Assembly (NCBI RefSeq): GCF_000420045.1
Contig: NZ_ATUE01000007.1
Coordinates: forward strand, 186,001 to 250,000
Reading direction: 5' to 3'
Length of the DNA: 64,000 nt
Source: Perlucidibaca piscinae DSM 21586
GTDB lineage: Bacteria > Pseudomonadota > Gammaproteobacteria > Pseudomonadales > Moraxellaceae
The notes under the pieces were generated by a model that was not told where the DNA came from, did no database searches, and worked only from the letters and a program-made list of their open reading frames with translations. The translations under genes and the position numbers were made by a program. Each line of letters starts with the position of its first letter. Positions within the stretch are counted from its first letter, which is position 1. Below, in pieces: positions 28,187 to 38,290 of the stretch.

Positions 28187-29271
28187 GCGCATCCGGTCAG
28201 GTGCCCGCAGGATGGGTGGGGCGCGGTCGCCGGCCGCAGGTGATCTGCCACGACAGCCCGCGCAACCGTGAGGTGGTGGCGGCGTTGCCGCCGCTTCAGA
28301 CCGACTTCACCCCCACGCCCTGGCTGTTCAATGCGCACGCGCAACTGATCTTCTACAGCCTGCGCAAGATCAGCCAGCAGCGGCGCCAGCGCCGCGCGGC
28401 ACTCTATGACCACCGCGAGCGGCTGACCATGCGCGATGGCGGGCTGACGGCGCTGTACTGGTGCGGTCACGACCTGCCGGCTGACACGCCGACCATCGTG
28501 GTGCTGCACACCATCACCGGCTCGCCGGACAGCATGGCCGAGCTGGTGCGCGACCTGCGCCGGGGTACCGGCTGGCGCGTGGTGCTCTGCCTGCGTCGCG
28601 GTCATGCCGACCTGCCGCTGGTGACGCCGCGCATGAATCTGTTCGGTTGCACCGATGACCTGCGCGAGCAGCTGGCGGTCATTCGCAGACGCTTTCCCGA
28701 TTCTCCGCTGTACGCGGTCGGCTCCTCGGCCGGCTCCGGCCTGCTGGTGCGCTACCTGGGTGAGGAGGGCGAGGCCGCACCGTTCCGCGCCGGCTTTGCC
28801 TACTGCCCGGGCTATGACACCGACGCCGGTCTCGATGTCGTGCATCCGCGCTACAGCCGGATGATGGCGAGGAAGCTGCAGCGCCAGTTCATCACGCCCA
28901 ACCACACGCGCCTGGCGCATCTGTCCACGCTGCCGCGCCTGCAGGCAGCGGAGGATCTGGCCAGCTTGCATCGGGCGCAGTTCGAGCTCGCTGGCCACCC
29001 CGACTACGCGGCCTATGACCGTGCCAGCAACCCCATGCACGTGTTCGAGCGCATTCGTGTGCCGCTGATGGTGCTGAATGCCGAGGATGACCCGGTTTGC
29101 CGCATCGGCAACCTCACGCCCTGGCTGCCGACCATGCTCGCGATGCCCAACGTGATCCTGGTGACCACGGCCGAGGGCAGCCACTGTGCGCACTACGAGG
29201 GCTGGGCCGCGCGCTCGTGGTCGGCGCGCCTGATGAGCGGGTATTTCAGGGTCATGCACACGGTCGCGTGA
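28183..29271 (+). CDS. YheT-type alpha/beta hydrolase
   Basis: Protein of 362 residues of the YheT/EMB8-like alpha/beta hydrolase group. PLHTITGSPDS-like oxyanion region (VVLHTITGSPDS), nucleophile elbow GSSAGSG (Ser), Asp in NAEDDPVC and His in EGSHCAHYEG form the triad. The N terminus FTPTPWLFNAHAQ is the hallmark of this group. The start overlaps the NTF2-like stop (ATGA). It likely hydrolyses lipid esters; function in fadH unit is inferred. Confidence 0.83.
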   Translation: MSASGQVPAGWVGRGRRPQVICHDSPRNREVVAALPPLQTDFTPTPWLFNAHAQLIFYSLRKISQQRRQRRAALYDHRERLTMRDGGLTALYWCGHDLPADTPTIVVLHTITGSPDSMAELVRDLRRGTGWRVVLCLRRGHADLPLVTPRMNLFGCTDDLREQLAVIRRRFPDSPLYAVGSSAGSGLLVRYLGEEGEAAPFRAGFAYCPGYDTDAGLDVVHPRYSRMMARKLQRQFITPNHTRLAHLSTLPRLQAAEDLASLHRAQFELAGHPDYAAYDRASNPMHVFERIRVPLMVLNAEDDPVCRIGNLTPWLPTMLAMPNVILVTTAEGSHCAHYEGWAARSWSARLMSGYFRVMHTVA

Positions 29272-29287
29272 CAAGCGACATGGGTGC

Positions 29288-29318
29288 TTGACCTTGCCCC
29301 TGTGGGAAGGTGCAAGCT
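29288..29318 (+). promoter_or_regulatory. CueR-type copper-responsive promoter
   Basis: TTGACC (-35, 29288-29293) is followed by the CueR dyad ACCTT-N11-AAGGT at 29291-29311 and, after the long 19-base spacer typical of MerR-family promoters, a -10-like element at 29313-29318. It stands upstream of the whole copper operon, whose third gene is cueR. Confidence 0.88.
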
Positions 29319-29359
29319 GACCTCATCCCGTCCCGGGACGGTTCAACGAGGAGGTCATC

Positions 29360-29560
29360 ATGACGATTCTGCACGTGTCAGGCATGGGCTGCGGCCGTTG
29401 CGAGGCAGCCATCACCCGTGCCATCCAGGCCGCTGATCCCGATGCGGTGGTGCATGTCGAGCGCAGCGCCGGCCGGGTCACCGTCACCTCGTCGCTGCCG
29501 GACGCGACCCTGTGCACGCTGGTTACCGAGGCGGGCTATCCGGCTACGCCGGGAGGCTGA
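29360..29560 (+). CDS. Copper chaperone, heavy-metal-associated domain
   Basis: Protein of 66 residues with a single HMA domain: GMGC11GRC14 is the CxxC metal site. CopZ-like proteins deliver Cu(I) to the transporter or to CueR. A GAGGAGG element precedes the ATG. It is the first gene of the copper operon, directly behind the CueR-type promoter. Confidence 0.9.
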   Translation: MTILHVSGMGCGRCEAAITRAIQAADPDAVVHVERSAGRVTVTSSLPDATLCTLVTEAGYPATPGG

Positions 29561-29562
29561 TC

Positions 29563-31755
29563 ATGCGCCATCAGATCGGCATCAACGGCATGACCTGCGC
29601 GTCCTGCGTGCGTCATGTCGAAACGGCCTTGCAGCGTCTGCCCGGTGTGCAGTCAGTGTCGGTGAACCTGGCCACCGAGGCAGCCACTCTGGAGGCTGCT
29701 CCCGAGGTGACCCCGGCGGCCATCCGGGCGGCGGTGGAGGCGGCCGGGTATGTCGTGCGTGAGGACACGCCGGAGGCAGCCGACGCCCTTGATGCGCAGG
29801 CACGCCGCGAGACCTGGCACCTCTGGCTGGCCATTCTGCTGACGCTGCCACTGGTGCTGCCCATGCTGGCCATGGCTGCCGGCGTGCATGCCGTGCTGCC
29901 GGCCAGCGTGCAGTTCCTGCTCGCCACCCCGGTGCAGTTCGTGTTCGGTGCGCGTTTCTATCGTGCCGGCTGGCATGCGCTCAAGGCGCGTACCGGCAAC
30001 ATGGATCTGCTGGTGGCGTTGGGCACCACGGCGGCCTACGGGCTCAGCCTGCAGCAGATGCTCAGTCATCCTGATGGCCATTCCCATCTGTATTTCGAGG
30101 CCTCGGCGGCGGTCATCACCCTGGTGCTGCTCGGCAAATGGCTGGAAACGCGCGCACGCCGCCAGACCACGGCGGCCATCCGTGCCCTGCAGGCACTGCG
30201 CCCGGACACGGCGCGGGTGATTCGCGACGGGGAGGAACGGACCCTGCCACTGGCACGGATTCGCGTCGATGACGAGGTGCTGGTGCGTCCCGGCGAGCGC
30301 ATTCCGGTGGATGGCGTGATTCTCGCCGGCCGCAGTCTGGTGGACGAGTCGCTGCTTACCGGCGAAAGCCGTCCGGTGCCGCGCGAACCCGGCGACCGGG
30401 TGGCCGGTGGCGCAATCAGTGGCGATGGCGTGCTGCGCGTCCGGGTCACGGCGATCGGTGCCGACACGCTGCTGGCGCGCATCATTCATCAGGTCGAGGC
30501 GGCACAGGCGGCCAAGGCGCCTATCCAGCGCCAGGTTGACCGCGTCAGCGCGGTGTTCGTGCCGGTGGTGCTGGTGATCGCGCTGGTCACGGCACTGGGC
30601 TGGTGGCTCGCCGGTGCCAATGCCGAAACCGCGATCATCCATGCCGTGGCCGTGCTGGTGATCGCCTGCCCCTGTGCGCTGGGGCTGGCGACGCCGACCG
30701 CGATCATGGCGGGTACCGGGGTGGCGGCGCGTCGCGGCATCCTGATCCAGGACGCCGAGGCGCTGGAGACCACGCATCAGGTGCGTGTGGTGGCGTTCGA
30801 CAAGACCGGCACGCTGACGCTGGGCAAGCCGGCGCTGATCGCGCATGAAGGTGAGGTGCTGGCCCGCGCCGCCGGTCTGCAGGCCGACAGCGACCACCCG
30901 CTGGCGCATGCGCTGCAGACCTTCGTGGCTGCCAGCAACGTGACCGCCATGGCGGCCGTGAACGTGCGTGCGGTGCCGGGACGTGGTGTGCAGGGCGAGC
31001 TGGCTCCCGTGCCCGGTGCCGAGGCGGAGCAGCCCGGCGAGACCTGGCTGCTGGGCAACAGACAGCTCATGGCCGAGTCGGGGGTGGCGCTGGGCGAGGC
31101 GGAGTCGCGTGCTGCCGCGTTCGAGGCCGAGGGCGCCTCGGTGTCATGGCTGGCCCGGGCCGGTGCCAGCCAGACGGCGGGCTTCCTGGCCTTTCGTGAC
31201 CAGATCCGTCCCGAGGCGGCCGAGGCCGTGCGCCGGCTGCAGGCGCTGGGCATCACGCCGGTCATGCTCACGGGCGACAACGCCGGCAGCGCGCGCGTGG
31301 TGGCCGATCAGCTCGGCATCACCGAGGTGGTGGCCGAGGTGCTGCCGGCGCAGAAGGCCGAGGTGCTGACGCGACTGCGCGCGCGCGGCGTCACCGCCAT
31401 GGTCGGTGATGGCATCAACGATGCCCCGGCGCTGGCCACGGCCGATGTCGGCATGGCCATGAGCGATGGCACCGATGTCGCCATGCACACCGCCAAGGTC
31501 ACGCTGATGCGCGGCGATCCGCGCCTGATCGTCGATGCCATCGCGATTTCGCGGCGCACCTGGCGCACCATCCGGCAGAACCTGTTCTGGGCCTTCGCCT
31601 ACAATGTGGTGGGCATTCCCCTCGCGGCGCTGGGCTACCTGAGCCCGGTGGTTGCGGGGGCAGCGATGGCCTTTTCGAGTGTCAGCGTGGTGACCAATGC
31701 CCTGCGCCTGACCGTGTGGCACCCTGAGCGTGATGATGAGGAGACCCCGCGATGA
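29563..31755 (+). CDS. copA: Copper-translocating P-type ATPase CopA
   Basis: Protein of 730 residues. One N-terminal HMA domain (GMTC12ASC15), eight membrane helices, the CPC motif in VIACPCALG, the phosphorylation site DKTGT, TGES and [12 protein letters not shown]1B-type ATPases export Cu(I) from the cytoplasm to the periplasm using ATP. GGGAGG precedes ATG 29563, three bases after the chaperone stop. It overlaps cueR by 4 bases. Confidence 0.95.
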   Translation: MRHQIGINGMTCASCVRHVETALQRLPGVQSVSVNLATEAATLEAAPEVTPAAIRAAVEAAGYVVREDTPEAADALDAQARRETWHLWLAILLTLPLVLPMLAMAAGVHAVLPASVQFLLATPVQFVFGARFYRAGWHALKARTGNMDLLVALGTTAAYGLSLQQMLSHPDGHSHLYFEASAAVITLVLLGKWLETRARRQTTAAIRALQALRPDTARVIRDGEERTLPLARIRVDDEVLVRPGERIPVDGVILAGRSLVDESLLTGESRPVPREPGDRVAGGAISGDGVLRVRVTAIGADTLLARIIHQVEAAQAAKAPIQRQVDRVSAVFVPVVLVIALVTALGWWLAGANAETAIIHAVAVLVIACPCALGLATPTAIMAGTGVAARRGILIQDAEALETTHQVRVVAFDKTGTLTLGKPALIAHEGEVLARAAGLQADSDHPLAHALQTFVAASNVTAMAAVNVRAVPGRGVQGELAPVPGAEAEQPGETWLLGNRQLMAESGVALGEAESRAAAFEAEGASVSWLARAGASQTAGFLAFRDQIRPEAAEAVRRLQALGITPVMLTGDNAGSARVVADQLGITEVVAEVLPAQKAEVLTRLRARGVTAMVGDGINDAPALATADVGMAMSDGTDVAMHTAKVTLMRGDPRLIVDAIAISRRTWRTIRQNLFWAFAYNVVGIPLAALGYLSPVVAGAAMAFSSVSVVTNALRLTVWHPERDDEETPR

Positions 31756-32183
31756 ACATCGGCGAAGCGGCGCGACGTTCCGGCGTCAGCGCCAAGATGA
31801 TCCGGCATTACGAGGCCCAGGGCCTGATCACGCCGGGGTTGCGCAGCGAGGCAGGTTACCGCCTGTTCAGCGCCTCGGATGTCGACACCCTGCGCTTCAT
31901 CCGCCAGTCCCGGCTGATGGGGTTTTCACTGCCCCAGGTCAGTGATCTGCTGTCGCTCTGGCGCAATCCCGGTCGCAGCAGCCAGGAGGTCAAGCGCCTG
32001 GCCAGCGCCCATGTGGCCGAGCTGGATGCGCGCATTCGCGAGCTGACGGCGATGCGTGACGCACTGGCCGGACTGGCGCGCAGCTGTCACGGCGATGCAC
32101 GTCCGGACTGTCCGATCCTGAGCGGTCTGGCCGATGGCGTGGTCCGCGATTCCGGACCGTGCGCGACACGCAAGGAGACATGA
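31752..32183 (+). CDS. cueR: MerR-family copper efflux regulator CueR
   Basis: Protein of 143 residues. MerR helix-turn-helix at the N terminus ([21 protein letters not shown]), a dimerisation helix, and the copper ligands C112 and C120, the same positions as in E. coli CueR. It senses Cu(I) and distorts the long-spacer promoter. Here it sits inside the operon (ATGA overlap with copA), so it would regulate itself positively. The divergent arrangement seen in many genera is absent. Confidence 0.95.
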   Translation: MNIGEAARRSGVSAKMIRHYEAQGLITPGLRSEAGYRLFSASDVDTLRFIRQSRLMGFSLPQVSDLLSLWRNPGRSSQEVKRLASAHVAELDARIRELTAMRDALAGLARSCHGDARPDCPILSGLADGVVRDSGPCATRKET

Positions 32184-32185
32184 CG

Positions 32186-34042
32186 ATGAACGATGCACCT
32201 GAACACCGATCCGTCGCCGGTGCGCTGGCGCAGCCCGTCAGCCGGCGGCGCTTCGTGCAGGGTCTCGCCATGAGCGGTGCCGCCGTCAGTCTGGGGGTGC
32301 CCGGCGCCTGGGCAGCCGGCCCGGCGAGCCCGCTGGCGCCAGCGGTGCTGACCGGCAGCGACATTGCCCTGCGCATCGGCAGCCAGGCGGTGAATCTGAC
32401 CGGGCGGGCTGCCACCGCAGTCACCGTCAACGGCTCGCTGCCGGCGCCTGTGCTGCGCCTGCGCGAGGGCGACCACGTCACCCTGCGGGTGCGCAACACG
32501 CTGCCGGTGACCAGCTCCATTCACTGGCACGGCTTGCTGCTGCCCGCCACCATGGACGGCGTGCCCGGACTCAGCTTTGACGGCATCGCGCCCGGCGAGA
32601 CCTACGACTACCACTTTCCGCTGCGCCAGCACGGCACCTACTGGTATCACGGTCATTCCGCCATGCAGGAGCAGCTCGGCCTCTATGGCGCGCTGATCAT
32701 TGATCCGGCCGGGCCCGAGCTGCATCGCTACCAGCGCGATCACGTGGTGCTGCTGTCGGACTGGACCGACCGCGACCCGCATCATCTGCTGGATCGCCTG
32801 CGCAAGCAGGGCGATTACTTCAACCATGGCCAGCGTACCCTCGTTGACCTGTTCCGCGAGGCACGCCGTGACGGCTGGCGTGCGGCGCTGGCTGACCGTG
32901 CCGCCTGGGGCGAGATGCGCATGAACCCCACCGACCTCGCCGATGTGTCGGCAGCGGCGTACACCTACCTGATCAACGGCAGCACGCCGGCCGGCAACTG
33001 GACCGGGCTGTTCGCGCCCGGCGAAACCGTGCGCCTGCGCTTCATCAACGGTGCTGCCATGACCTATTTCGACGTGCGCATCCCCGGTCTGCGCATGACC
33101 GTGATCGCCGCTGACGGTCAGCCCGTGCAGCCGGTCGAGATCGAGGAGTTCCGACTCGGGGTGGCCGAAACGCTGGATGTGCTGGTGCGTCCTGGTGATC
33201 TGCAGGCATACACCATCTTTGCCCGGAACATGGATCGCAGCGGCTATGCCCGCGCCACGCTGGCCACCCGGGCCGGGCTTGCGGCCGCGGTGCCGGCGGT
33301 GGATCCGCGACCGCTGCTGACCATGACGGACATGGGGCATGGCAGCCATGGTGATCATGCCGGCCATGCCGCACCGGTGCCTGCTGCCGGGCATACGGGC
33401 CACTCAGGTCATGACATGCATGCAGGACATGGTGGACACGACGCGCATGCCGGCCATGAGGATCATTCCGGTCATGCCGCACCGGTGGCAGCGGTCCCCG
33501 CGATGCAGACACACCCGGCCAGCGAGCGCAACAATCCGGGCGTCGACATGCAGGCCGAGATGCCTGCGCCGCGCCTCGACGATCCCGGCATCGGCCTGCG
33601 TGGCAACGGACGCCGGGTGCTGACCTACGCCGACTTGCGCAGCACCTTCGCCGATCCCGACGGACGCGCTCCGGGTCGCGACATCGAGCTGCACCTGACC
33701 GGCCACATGGAGCGCTACGTCTGGTCGTTCAACGGCATACGCTTCAACGAAGCCGAGCCGCTGGTGATGCGCCTGGGCGAGCGCCTGCGCATCACCCTCG
33801 TCAACGACACCATGATGGAGCACCCCATCCACCTGCATGGCATGTGGAGTGATCTGGAGGATGCCGACGGTCGCTTCCAGGTGCGCAAGCACACCATCAG
33901 CATGCCACCCGGCACCCGGCGCAGCTTCCGTGTCACGGCGGATGCGCCGGGGCGCTGGGCGTTCCATTGTCACTTGCTGTTCCACATGGAAAGCGGGATG
34001 TTCCGCGAGGTTCACGTGATCGAGGCGGAGGGCAGCACATGA
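32186..34042 (+). CDS. Periplasmic multicopper oxidase of the CopA (PcoA) type
   Basis: Protein of 618 residues. A twin-arginine signal (S19-RRRF23) leads to three cupredoxin domains with the copper motifs HWHG, HGHS, HPIHLHG and HCHLLFHMESGMF. A His/Met-rich insert (about residues 390-430, repeats of GH and H-x-GH) resembles the copper-binding loop of PcoA/CopA. It oxidises Cu(I) to Cu(II) in the periplasm. ATG 32186 is used since AAGGAG sits 8 bases before it; ATG 32180 overlaps the cueR stop. The name copA is used for two proteins in this operon by convention; it is given here only to the ATPase. Confidence 0.93.
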   Translation: MNDAPEHRSVAGALAQPVSRRRFVQGLAMSGAAVSLGVPGAWAAGPASPLAPAVLTGSDIALRIGSQAVNLTGRAATAVTVNGSLPAPVLRLREGDHVTLRVRNTLPVTSSIHWHGLLLPATMDGVPGLSFDGIAPGETYDYHFPLRQHGTYWYHGHSAMQEQLGLYGALIIDPAGPELHRYQRDHVVLLSDWTDRDPHHLLDRLRKQGDYFNHGQRTLVDLFREARRDGWRAALADRAAWGEMRMNPTDLADVSAAAYTYLINGSTPAGNWTGLFAPGETVRLRFINGAAMTYFDVRIPGLRMTVIAADGQPVQPVEIEEFRLGVAETLDVLVRPGDLQAYTIFARNMDRSGYARATLATRAGLAAAVPAVDPRPLLTMTDMGHGSHGDHAGHAAPVPAAGHTGHSGHDMHAGHGGHDAHAGHEDHSGHAAPVAAVPAMQTHPASERNNPGVDMQAEMPAPRLDDPGIGLRGNGRRVLTYADLRSTFADPDGRAPGRDIELHLTGHMERYVWSFNGIRFNEAEPLVMRLGERLRITLVNDTMMEHPIHLHGMWSDLEDADGRFQVRKHTISMPPGTRRSFRVTADAPGRWAFHCHLLFHMESGMFREVHVIEAEGST

Positions 34043-34851
34043 GCCGTTTTCTGGTCACGACAGCCGGCATCGGTCTGATGCTGGCCCTGGTGCCGGCTGC
34101 CACGCTGGCGGCGGACAGCGCAGCGCACACCGGTCATGGCGATCACATGGCGCATGACATCCATGATGGTCATGCCATGCCGCACGCGGCCACTGATCAC
34201 GGTGCCGCCGGACACATGGCCCCGGCACGTGTCAGCCTGCTGCGCATCGACGAGCTGGAAACGGTCAATGGTGACGCGGGGCGCGCGGTGGCCTGGGATG
34301 GCAGCGTCAGCTGGGGTGGTCCGTTCGACCGCGTCTGGCTGGCCTCCGAGGGCGAGCGGGCGCAGGGCGGCGAGATCGAGCAGGAGACCTCCCTGTTCTG
34401 GAGTCATGCCGTGTCACGCTGGTGGGACACCACGCTGGGCGTGCGTCAGGATCGTGAGGACGGCGAGCGTCGGAACTGGGTCGCGGCCGGTGTACGCGGG
34501 CTGGCGCCTTACTGGTTCGAGACCGAGGCCACGGCCTATGTCGGGACATCGGGTCGCAGCATGCTGCGGCTCAAGGGCGAGTATGCGCTGCTCATCACCA
34601 ATCGCCTGATCCTGCAGCCGCAGGTCGAGCTCAACGTGCTCGGGCACGACGACGAGGCGCTCAGGCAGGGGCGCGGTCTCAGTGACAGCGAATGGGGACT
34701 GCGTCTGCGCTACGAGATTCGCCGCGAGATCGCCCCCTACGTCGGTCTGGTCCGGCAGCTCAAGCATGGCCGCACGGCTGACCTCGCCCGCGCCGAAGGT
34801 GATCAGGTCGGTGACACCACGGTGGTGGCCGGTCTGCGCCTGTGGTACTGA
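34039..34851 (+). CDS. copB: Copper resistance outer membrane protein CopB
   Basis: Protein of 270 residues with a signal peptide ending at AAD (about residue 26) and a His-rich N-terminal segment (HTGHGDHMAHDIHDGH in two pieces) that can bind copper, then a beta-barrel of short alternating strands ending in the aromatic residue Y typical of outer membrane proteins. It follows the oxidase by a four-base overlap and closes the operon. It is shorter than many CopB proteins but has the typical order. Confidence 0.88.
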   Translation: MSRFLVTTAGIGLMLALVPAATLAADSAAHTGHGDHMAHDIHDGHAMPHAATDHGAAGHMAPARVSLLRIDELETVNGDAGRAVAWDGSVSWGGPFDRVWLASEGERAQGGEIEQETSLFWSHAVSRWWDTTLGVRQDREDGERRNWVAAGVRGLAPYWFETEATAYVGTSGRSMLRLKGEYALLITNRLILQPQVELNVLGHDDEALRQGRGLSDSEWGLRLRYEIRREIAPYVGLVRQLKHGRTADLARAEGDQVGDTTVVAGLRLWY

Positions 34852-34873
34852 GCCCGGACAGTGGTCGGCGCAT

Positions 34874-35473
34874 TCAGTCCGGCAGCGGCTCCATGTAGCG
34901 CGTGATCATCTCGATCAGCTCGTCGGCAATCAGTGCCTTGGTCAGCAGCGGGTTGTCCTGGCTGATCAGCCTCACCAGCGTGAACAGCGTGCTGTTGACG
35001 ATGATGAAGACCTTGGCCTGCAGGTTTTCCACGCGCAGCGTGCGGTGATGCTTGAGCAGGTAGCTGTGCGTGGTTTCCATGAAGTGCTGCTGCAAGGCGT
35101 CGGCGACCCGCTGCGTGGGCAGCCGGTGCCAGTTGCGCACCAGCTCCAGATACACGCCATGGCTGGAGTCGAGCAGGGCGACGCCGAAGCGCACCGAGGT
35201 CGCGATAAGGTCACGCAGGCTGGCGCTGTCATCCATCGGCAGGCTCTTGAGGCCGCGCGTGATCAGGTCGGCCTGACGCGTGATCAGTGCCTCGATCAGA
35301 CCCTCCTTGTCGTCGAAATACTGGTACAGCGAGCCCACGCTGACGCCGGCGATCTCGGCGATGCGCGGGGTCGTGGTGCCATCCAGTCCGTGCCGGGCGA
35401 TGCACTGCTCGGTGGCATCGATCAGGCTCTCCACCATCTGTCGTGAGCGTTCCTGCTGCGGGCGCTTGCGCAT
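34874..35473 (-). CDS. TetR family regulator
   Basis: Protein of 199 residues with a TetR helix-turn-helix in residues 10-55 (IAEIAGVSVGSLYQYFDDKEGLIEAL in two pieces) and a helical ligand domain. ATG 35473 is preferred; a GTG 12 bases upstream is in frame. The gap to the divergent oxygenase gene contains three AATGCGAA boxes, two direct and one inverted, fitting TetR operators. It is likely the repressor of the oxygenase/P450 operon. Confidence 0.88.
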   Translation of the reverse strand: MRKRPQQERSRQMVESLIDATEQCIARHGLDGTTTPRIAEIAGVSVGSLYQYFDDKEGLIEALITRQADLITRGLKSLPMDDSASLRDLIATSVRFGVALLDSSHGVYLELVRNWHRLPTQRVADALQQHFMETTHSYLLKHHRTLRVENLQAKVFIIVNSTLFTLVRLISQDNPLLTKALIADELIEMITRYMEPLPD

Positions 35474-35488
35474 ATGACTGTTCACCGG

Positions 35489-35521
35489 AATGCGAATTGA
35501 ATGCGAATATAGTTTCGCATT
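35489..35521. promoter_or_regulatory. AATGCGAA operator repeats
   Basis: AATGCGAA occurs at 35489-35496 and at 35500-35507 (11 bp apart), and its reverse complement TTCGCATT at 35514-35521 gives a perfect inverted repeat with a 6-base spacer. It lies between the TetR gene and the MpaB-type oxygenase. Confidence 0.7.
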
Positions 35522-35569
35522 AAGGTTGGGTCAACGTCGCAGTCCGGCCGTCGCCGGTGGAGAGTACCC

Positions 35570-36895
35570 ATGTTCACGTCAGCCGCCCTGCATGCGTCCC
35601 CGGCCCGCGTGTCTGCCGCATCGTCCGGCCGCCTGCCCGTGCCGACGCGCGCGCGGCCGTTTGCCAAGACGCAGAGGCCCACGCCGCTGCCGCTGCGTCT
35701 GCTGCTCGGTCGCCCGCTGGCACCGACCGCCGAGGAATATGCCGCTGCCTGTGACGACCTCCGCGTCGGCGATCCGGCCATGGATGCCGTGGTGGCCTGG
35801 ATGCAGGAAGTTGGCATGGCCACCGGCCGGGCGCTGTTCATGCGTGCGGTGCGCGAGGGAGTCGAGGCCATTCCTGACTGCCCGCAGGCGCTGCGGGTGT
35901 TCTTTGACGGCTTGCGTCAGCCGCCACGCTGGATCGAGCCCGAGGCCATCCAGGATGGCGTGCGCTTCGTGCAGGGGGTCGGTCTGCATGCCAACTGGGT
36001 GCTGCGCGACCTCGCCCTGATGGGCGGTTACCTGATGTCCGGCTTCAACCAGTCGCTGGTCAAGACCGGGGCGCTCGACAAGGGCACCTCGGCACGGGTC
36101 GCTGAAACCGGGGCCTGGTGGATGCATTGCACCGAGCCCGATGTCGACCAGCCTGGCAGCATGGCCTGGCAGTCGACGCTGCACGTGCGGCTGGTGCATG
36201 CGCTGGTGCGCCAGCACCTGTCACGCCAGCCGGACTGGGACGAGGATCACTGGGGCGTGCCCCTGAGCCAGACCGACATGGTGGCCACCTACCTGGGCTT
36301 CTCGGTGGCCATGCTGGGCGGGCTGCGAAAGCTGGGTCTGCCGGTCACGCCGCGCGAGTCGCGCGGGGTCATGCACCTGTGGGCCTACGTGGGCTGGCTG
36401 ATGGGCGTGTCACCGGGCTGGCTGGCGCGCAGCGAGCAGGATGGCATCGTGCTGCTCTACCACACCGTGCTGACCCAGAGCCCGCCCGATGACACCAGTC
36501 GCCAGCTCGGTCACGCGCTGTCGCGCGAGCCGTTGGCACGCCACTTCACGCACTTGCAGACCCTGCAGCGCTGGCTGGCCTATCACCAGCACCTGAGCGT
36601 CAGCCGCTATTTCCTGACGGCGAAACAGATGCACCAGCTCGGCCTGCCCGGCGGCATCCTGCCCTGGTACCCGGTGCTGACCCTGCCGGCCCGGGTCGGC
36701 CGCTACAGCCTGATGCGTTTCCTGCCACCGCTGCGCGACCGCCTGGTCCGCAAGGGGCGTGCCGAGCAGGCCGCTGCCTTGCGCACCCTGTTCGGGCGCG
36801 AGGAAGCGCAGGTGCTGCGCCTGAGTGCCGGGCATCCGGGTGCCGCGCACTCGGGTGTCGGGCAAGCGGCCCGGGCCACCGGAGGCCGTTCATGA
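35570..36895 (+). CDS. MpaB/DUF2236 family oxygenase
   Basis: Protein of 441 residues similar to the oxygenase MpaB family (DUF2236), which includes the rubber oxygenase Lcp. These haem b proteins cleave or oxidise isoprenoid double bonds or fatty side chains; the mycophenolic acid enzyme MpaB is the named example. Features seen are a helical protein with GDPAMD, WMHCTEPDV, QSTLHVRLVH and LGHALSREPLARHF segments of conserved His residues. The haem ligand cannot be assigned by eye. Its stop overlaps the P450 start (ATGA). ATG 35570. Confidence 0.75.
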   Translation: MFTSAALHASPARVSAASSGRLPVPTRARPFAKTQRPTPLPLRLLLGRPLAPTAEEYAAACDDLRVGDPAMDAVVAWMQEVGMATGRALFMRAVREGVEAIPDCPQALRVFFDGLRQPPRWIEPEAIQDGVRFVQGVGLHANWVLRDLALMGGYLMSGFNQSLVKTGALDKGTSARVAETGAWWMHCTEPDVDQPGSMAWQSTLHVRLVHALVRQHLSRQPDWDEDHWGVPLSQTDMVATYLGFSVAMLGGLRKLGLPVTPRESRGVMHLWAYVGWLMGVSPGWLARSEQDGIVLLYHTVLTQSPPDDTSRQLGHALSREPLARHFTHLQTLQRWLAYHQHLSVSRYFLTAKQMHQLGLPGGILPWYPVLTLPARVGRYSLMRFLPPLRDRLVRKGRAEQAAALRTLFGREEAQVLRLSAGHPGAAHSGVGQAARATGGRS

Positions 36896-38241
36896 GCTGG
36901 CTGGCCTCGACCCTGCAGGGACAGCGCCTGCGCGACACGCTGCCCGGTCAGGCCGGCTTGCCGGTGATCGGGCACAGCCTGGACTTTCTCTACCGGCCGG
37001 TGGAGATGGCGTTGCGCTGGGAGGCCCGCTACGGCCCGGTGTTCTGGCTCTCGGCCTTTGGCCAGACCATGGTCGCGCTGGTCGGGCCGGAGGTGAACCA
37101 GCAGGTGCTGCGCAACAGCGAGCAGGCCTTTTCCAATCACCAGGGCTGGGATTTCTTCATCGGCCGCTTCTTCACGCGCGGGTTGATGCTGCTCGATTTC
37201 GACGAGCACCGCCTGCATCGCGGCATCATGCAGTCCGCCTTCAAGAAGCCGGTGCTGGTCGAATACCAGCAGCGCATGAACCCGCTGATCACGCGCGAGC
37301 TGGACAGCTGGCATGACGTCCGCGACTTTCGCGTGCTGGCCCGGATGAAGCAGCTGACCCTGAACATCGCCACCGAGGTGTTCATGGGCGAGCAGCTGGG
37401 ACCGGCCGCCGACGCCATCAACCGCGACTTCGTCGACTGCGTGCTGGCCGGCACCGCGCTGCTGCGCTATCCGGTGCCCGGCGGGCGCCACTGGCGCGGC
37501 CTGCGTGCGCGGCGACGCCTCGAACAGTTCTTCGCCAGTCGCATCGCGACACGGCGTGCCCGTCCCGGCAGCGACCTGTTCAGTCAGCTTTGCCTGGCCG
37601 AGGACGAGCAGGGCCGCCGCTTCAGCGACGAGGACGTGATCAACCACATGATCTTCATGCTGATGGCGGCACATGACACCACCACGCTGACGCTGACCGC
37701 GGTGATGTACTACCTGGGCAAGCACCCGGACTGGCAGCAGCGCGTGCGTGCCGAGTGCCAGGCCCTGCAGCGCCCGGCATTGCGTCACGAGGACCTGGCG
37801 ACGCTGGAGCTGACCGACCGCGTGCTCAAGGAATCGCTGCGCCTGTTCTCGCCGGTGCACGGCATTCCCCGGCGCACGGTGAAGGATGTCGAGGTCGCCG
37901 GCCAGCGCATCCCGGCCGGCACACGGGTGATGATCAGCCCCTACGTGACCCATCGCCTGCGGCGCTGGTGGTCGGATCCGGAGCGTTTCGATCCCGACCG
38001 CTTCACCCCGGAGCGGGCCGAGCACAAGCGCCACCCGTATCAATACATTCCCTTCGGTGGCGGTGCGCACATGTGCATCGGCCTGCACTTCGCCGACCTG
38101 CAGATCAAGAGCATCCTGCACCAGCTGCTGCTGCGCTACCGCTGGTCGCTGCCCGAGCGCTACGAGATGCCGGTCAATTTCACCAGCCTGCCGTCTCCGT
38201 CCGACGGGCTGCCGCTGCGCCTGATTCCACTGACGCACTGA
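36892..38241 (+). CDS. Cytochrome P450
   Basis: Protein of 449 residues. The haem loop FGGGAHMC395IGLHFA, the I-helix MLMAAHDTTT and the ExxR helix KESLRL are all clear. The style (GLPVIGHSLDFL at the start, F-x-G-x-H-x-CIG loop) is nearer to eukaryote-like/CYP51- or CYP120-like bacterial enzymes than to the CYP153 one elsewhere in the window. It should need a ferredoxin, not present beside it. Translationally coupled to the MpaB-type oxygenase, so the two likely act in one pathway; substrate unknown. Confidence 0.85.
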   Translation: MSWLASTLQGQRLRDTLPGQAGLPVIGHSLDFLYRPVEMALRWEARYGPVFWLSAFGQTMVALVGPEVNQQVLRNSEQAFSNHQGWDFFIGRFFTRGLMLLDFDEHRLHRGIMQSAFKKPVLVEYQQRMNPLITRELDSWHDVRDFRVLARMKQLTLNIATEVFMGEQLGPAADAINRDFVDCVLAGTALLRYPVPGGRHWRGLRARRRLEQFFASRIATRRARPGSDLFSQLCLAEDEQGRRFSDEDVINHMIFMLMAAHDTTTLTLTAVMYYLGKHPDWQQRVRAECQALQRPALRHEDLATLELTDRVLKESLRLFSPVHGIPRRTVKDVEVAGQRIPAGTRVMISPYVTHRLRRWWSDPERFDPDRFTPERAEHKRHPYQYIPFGGGAHMCIGLHFADLQIKSILHQLLLRYRWSLPERYEMPVNFTSLPSPSDGLPLRLIPLTH

Positions 38242-38290
38242 CGAGCGCGTTCCCTGAGCCTGTCCATCCCACTGACCTGAGCCACTACCC

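Noticed and set aside
32186..34042. Naming the multicopper oxidase copA
   Set aside because: The name is used for both the ATPase and the oxidase in the literature; only the ATPase is given the symbol to avoid confusion.
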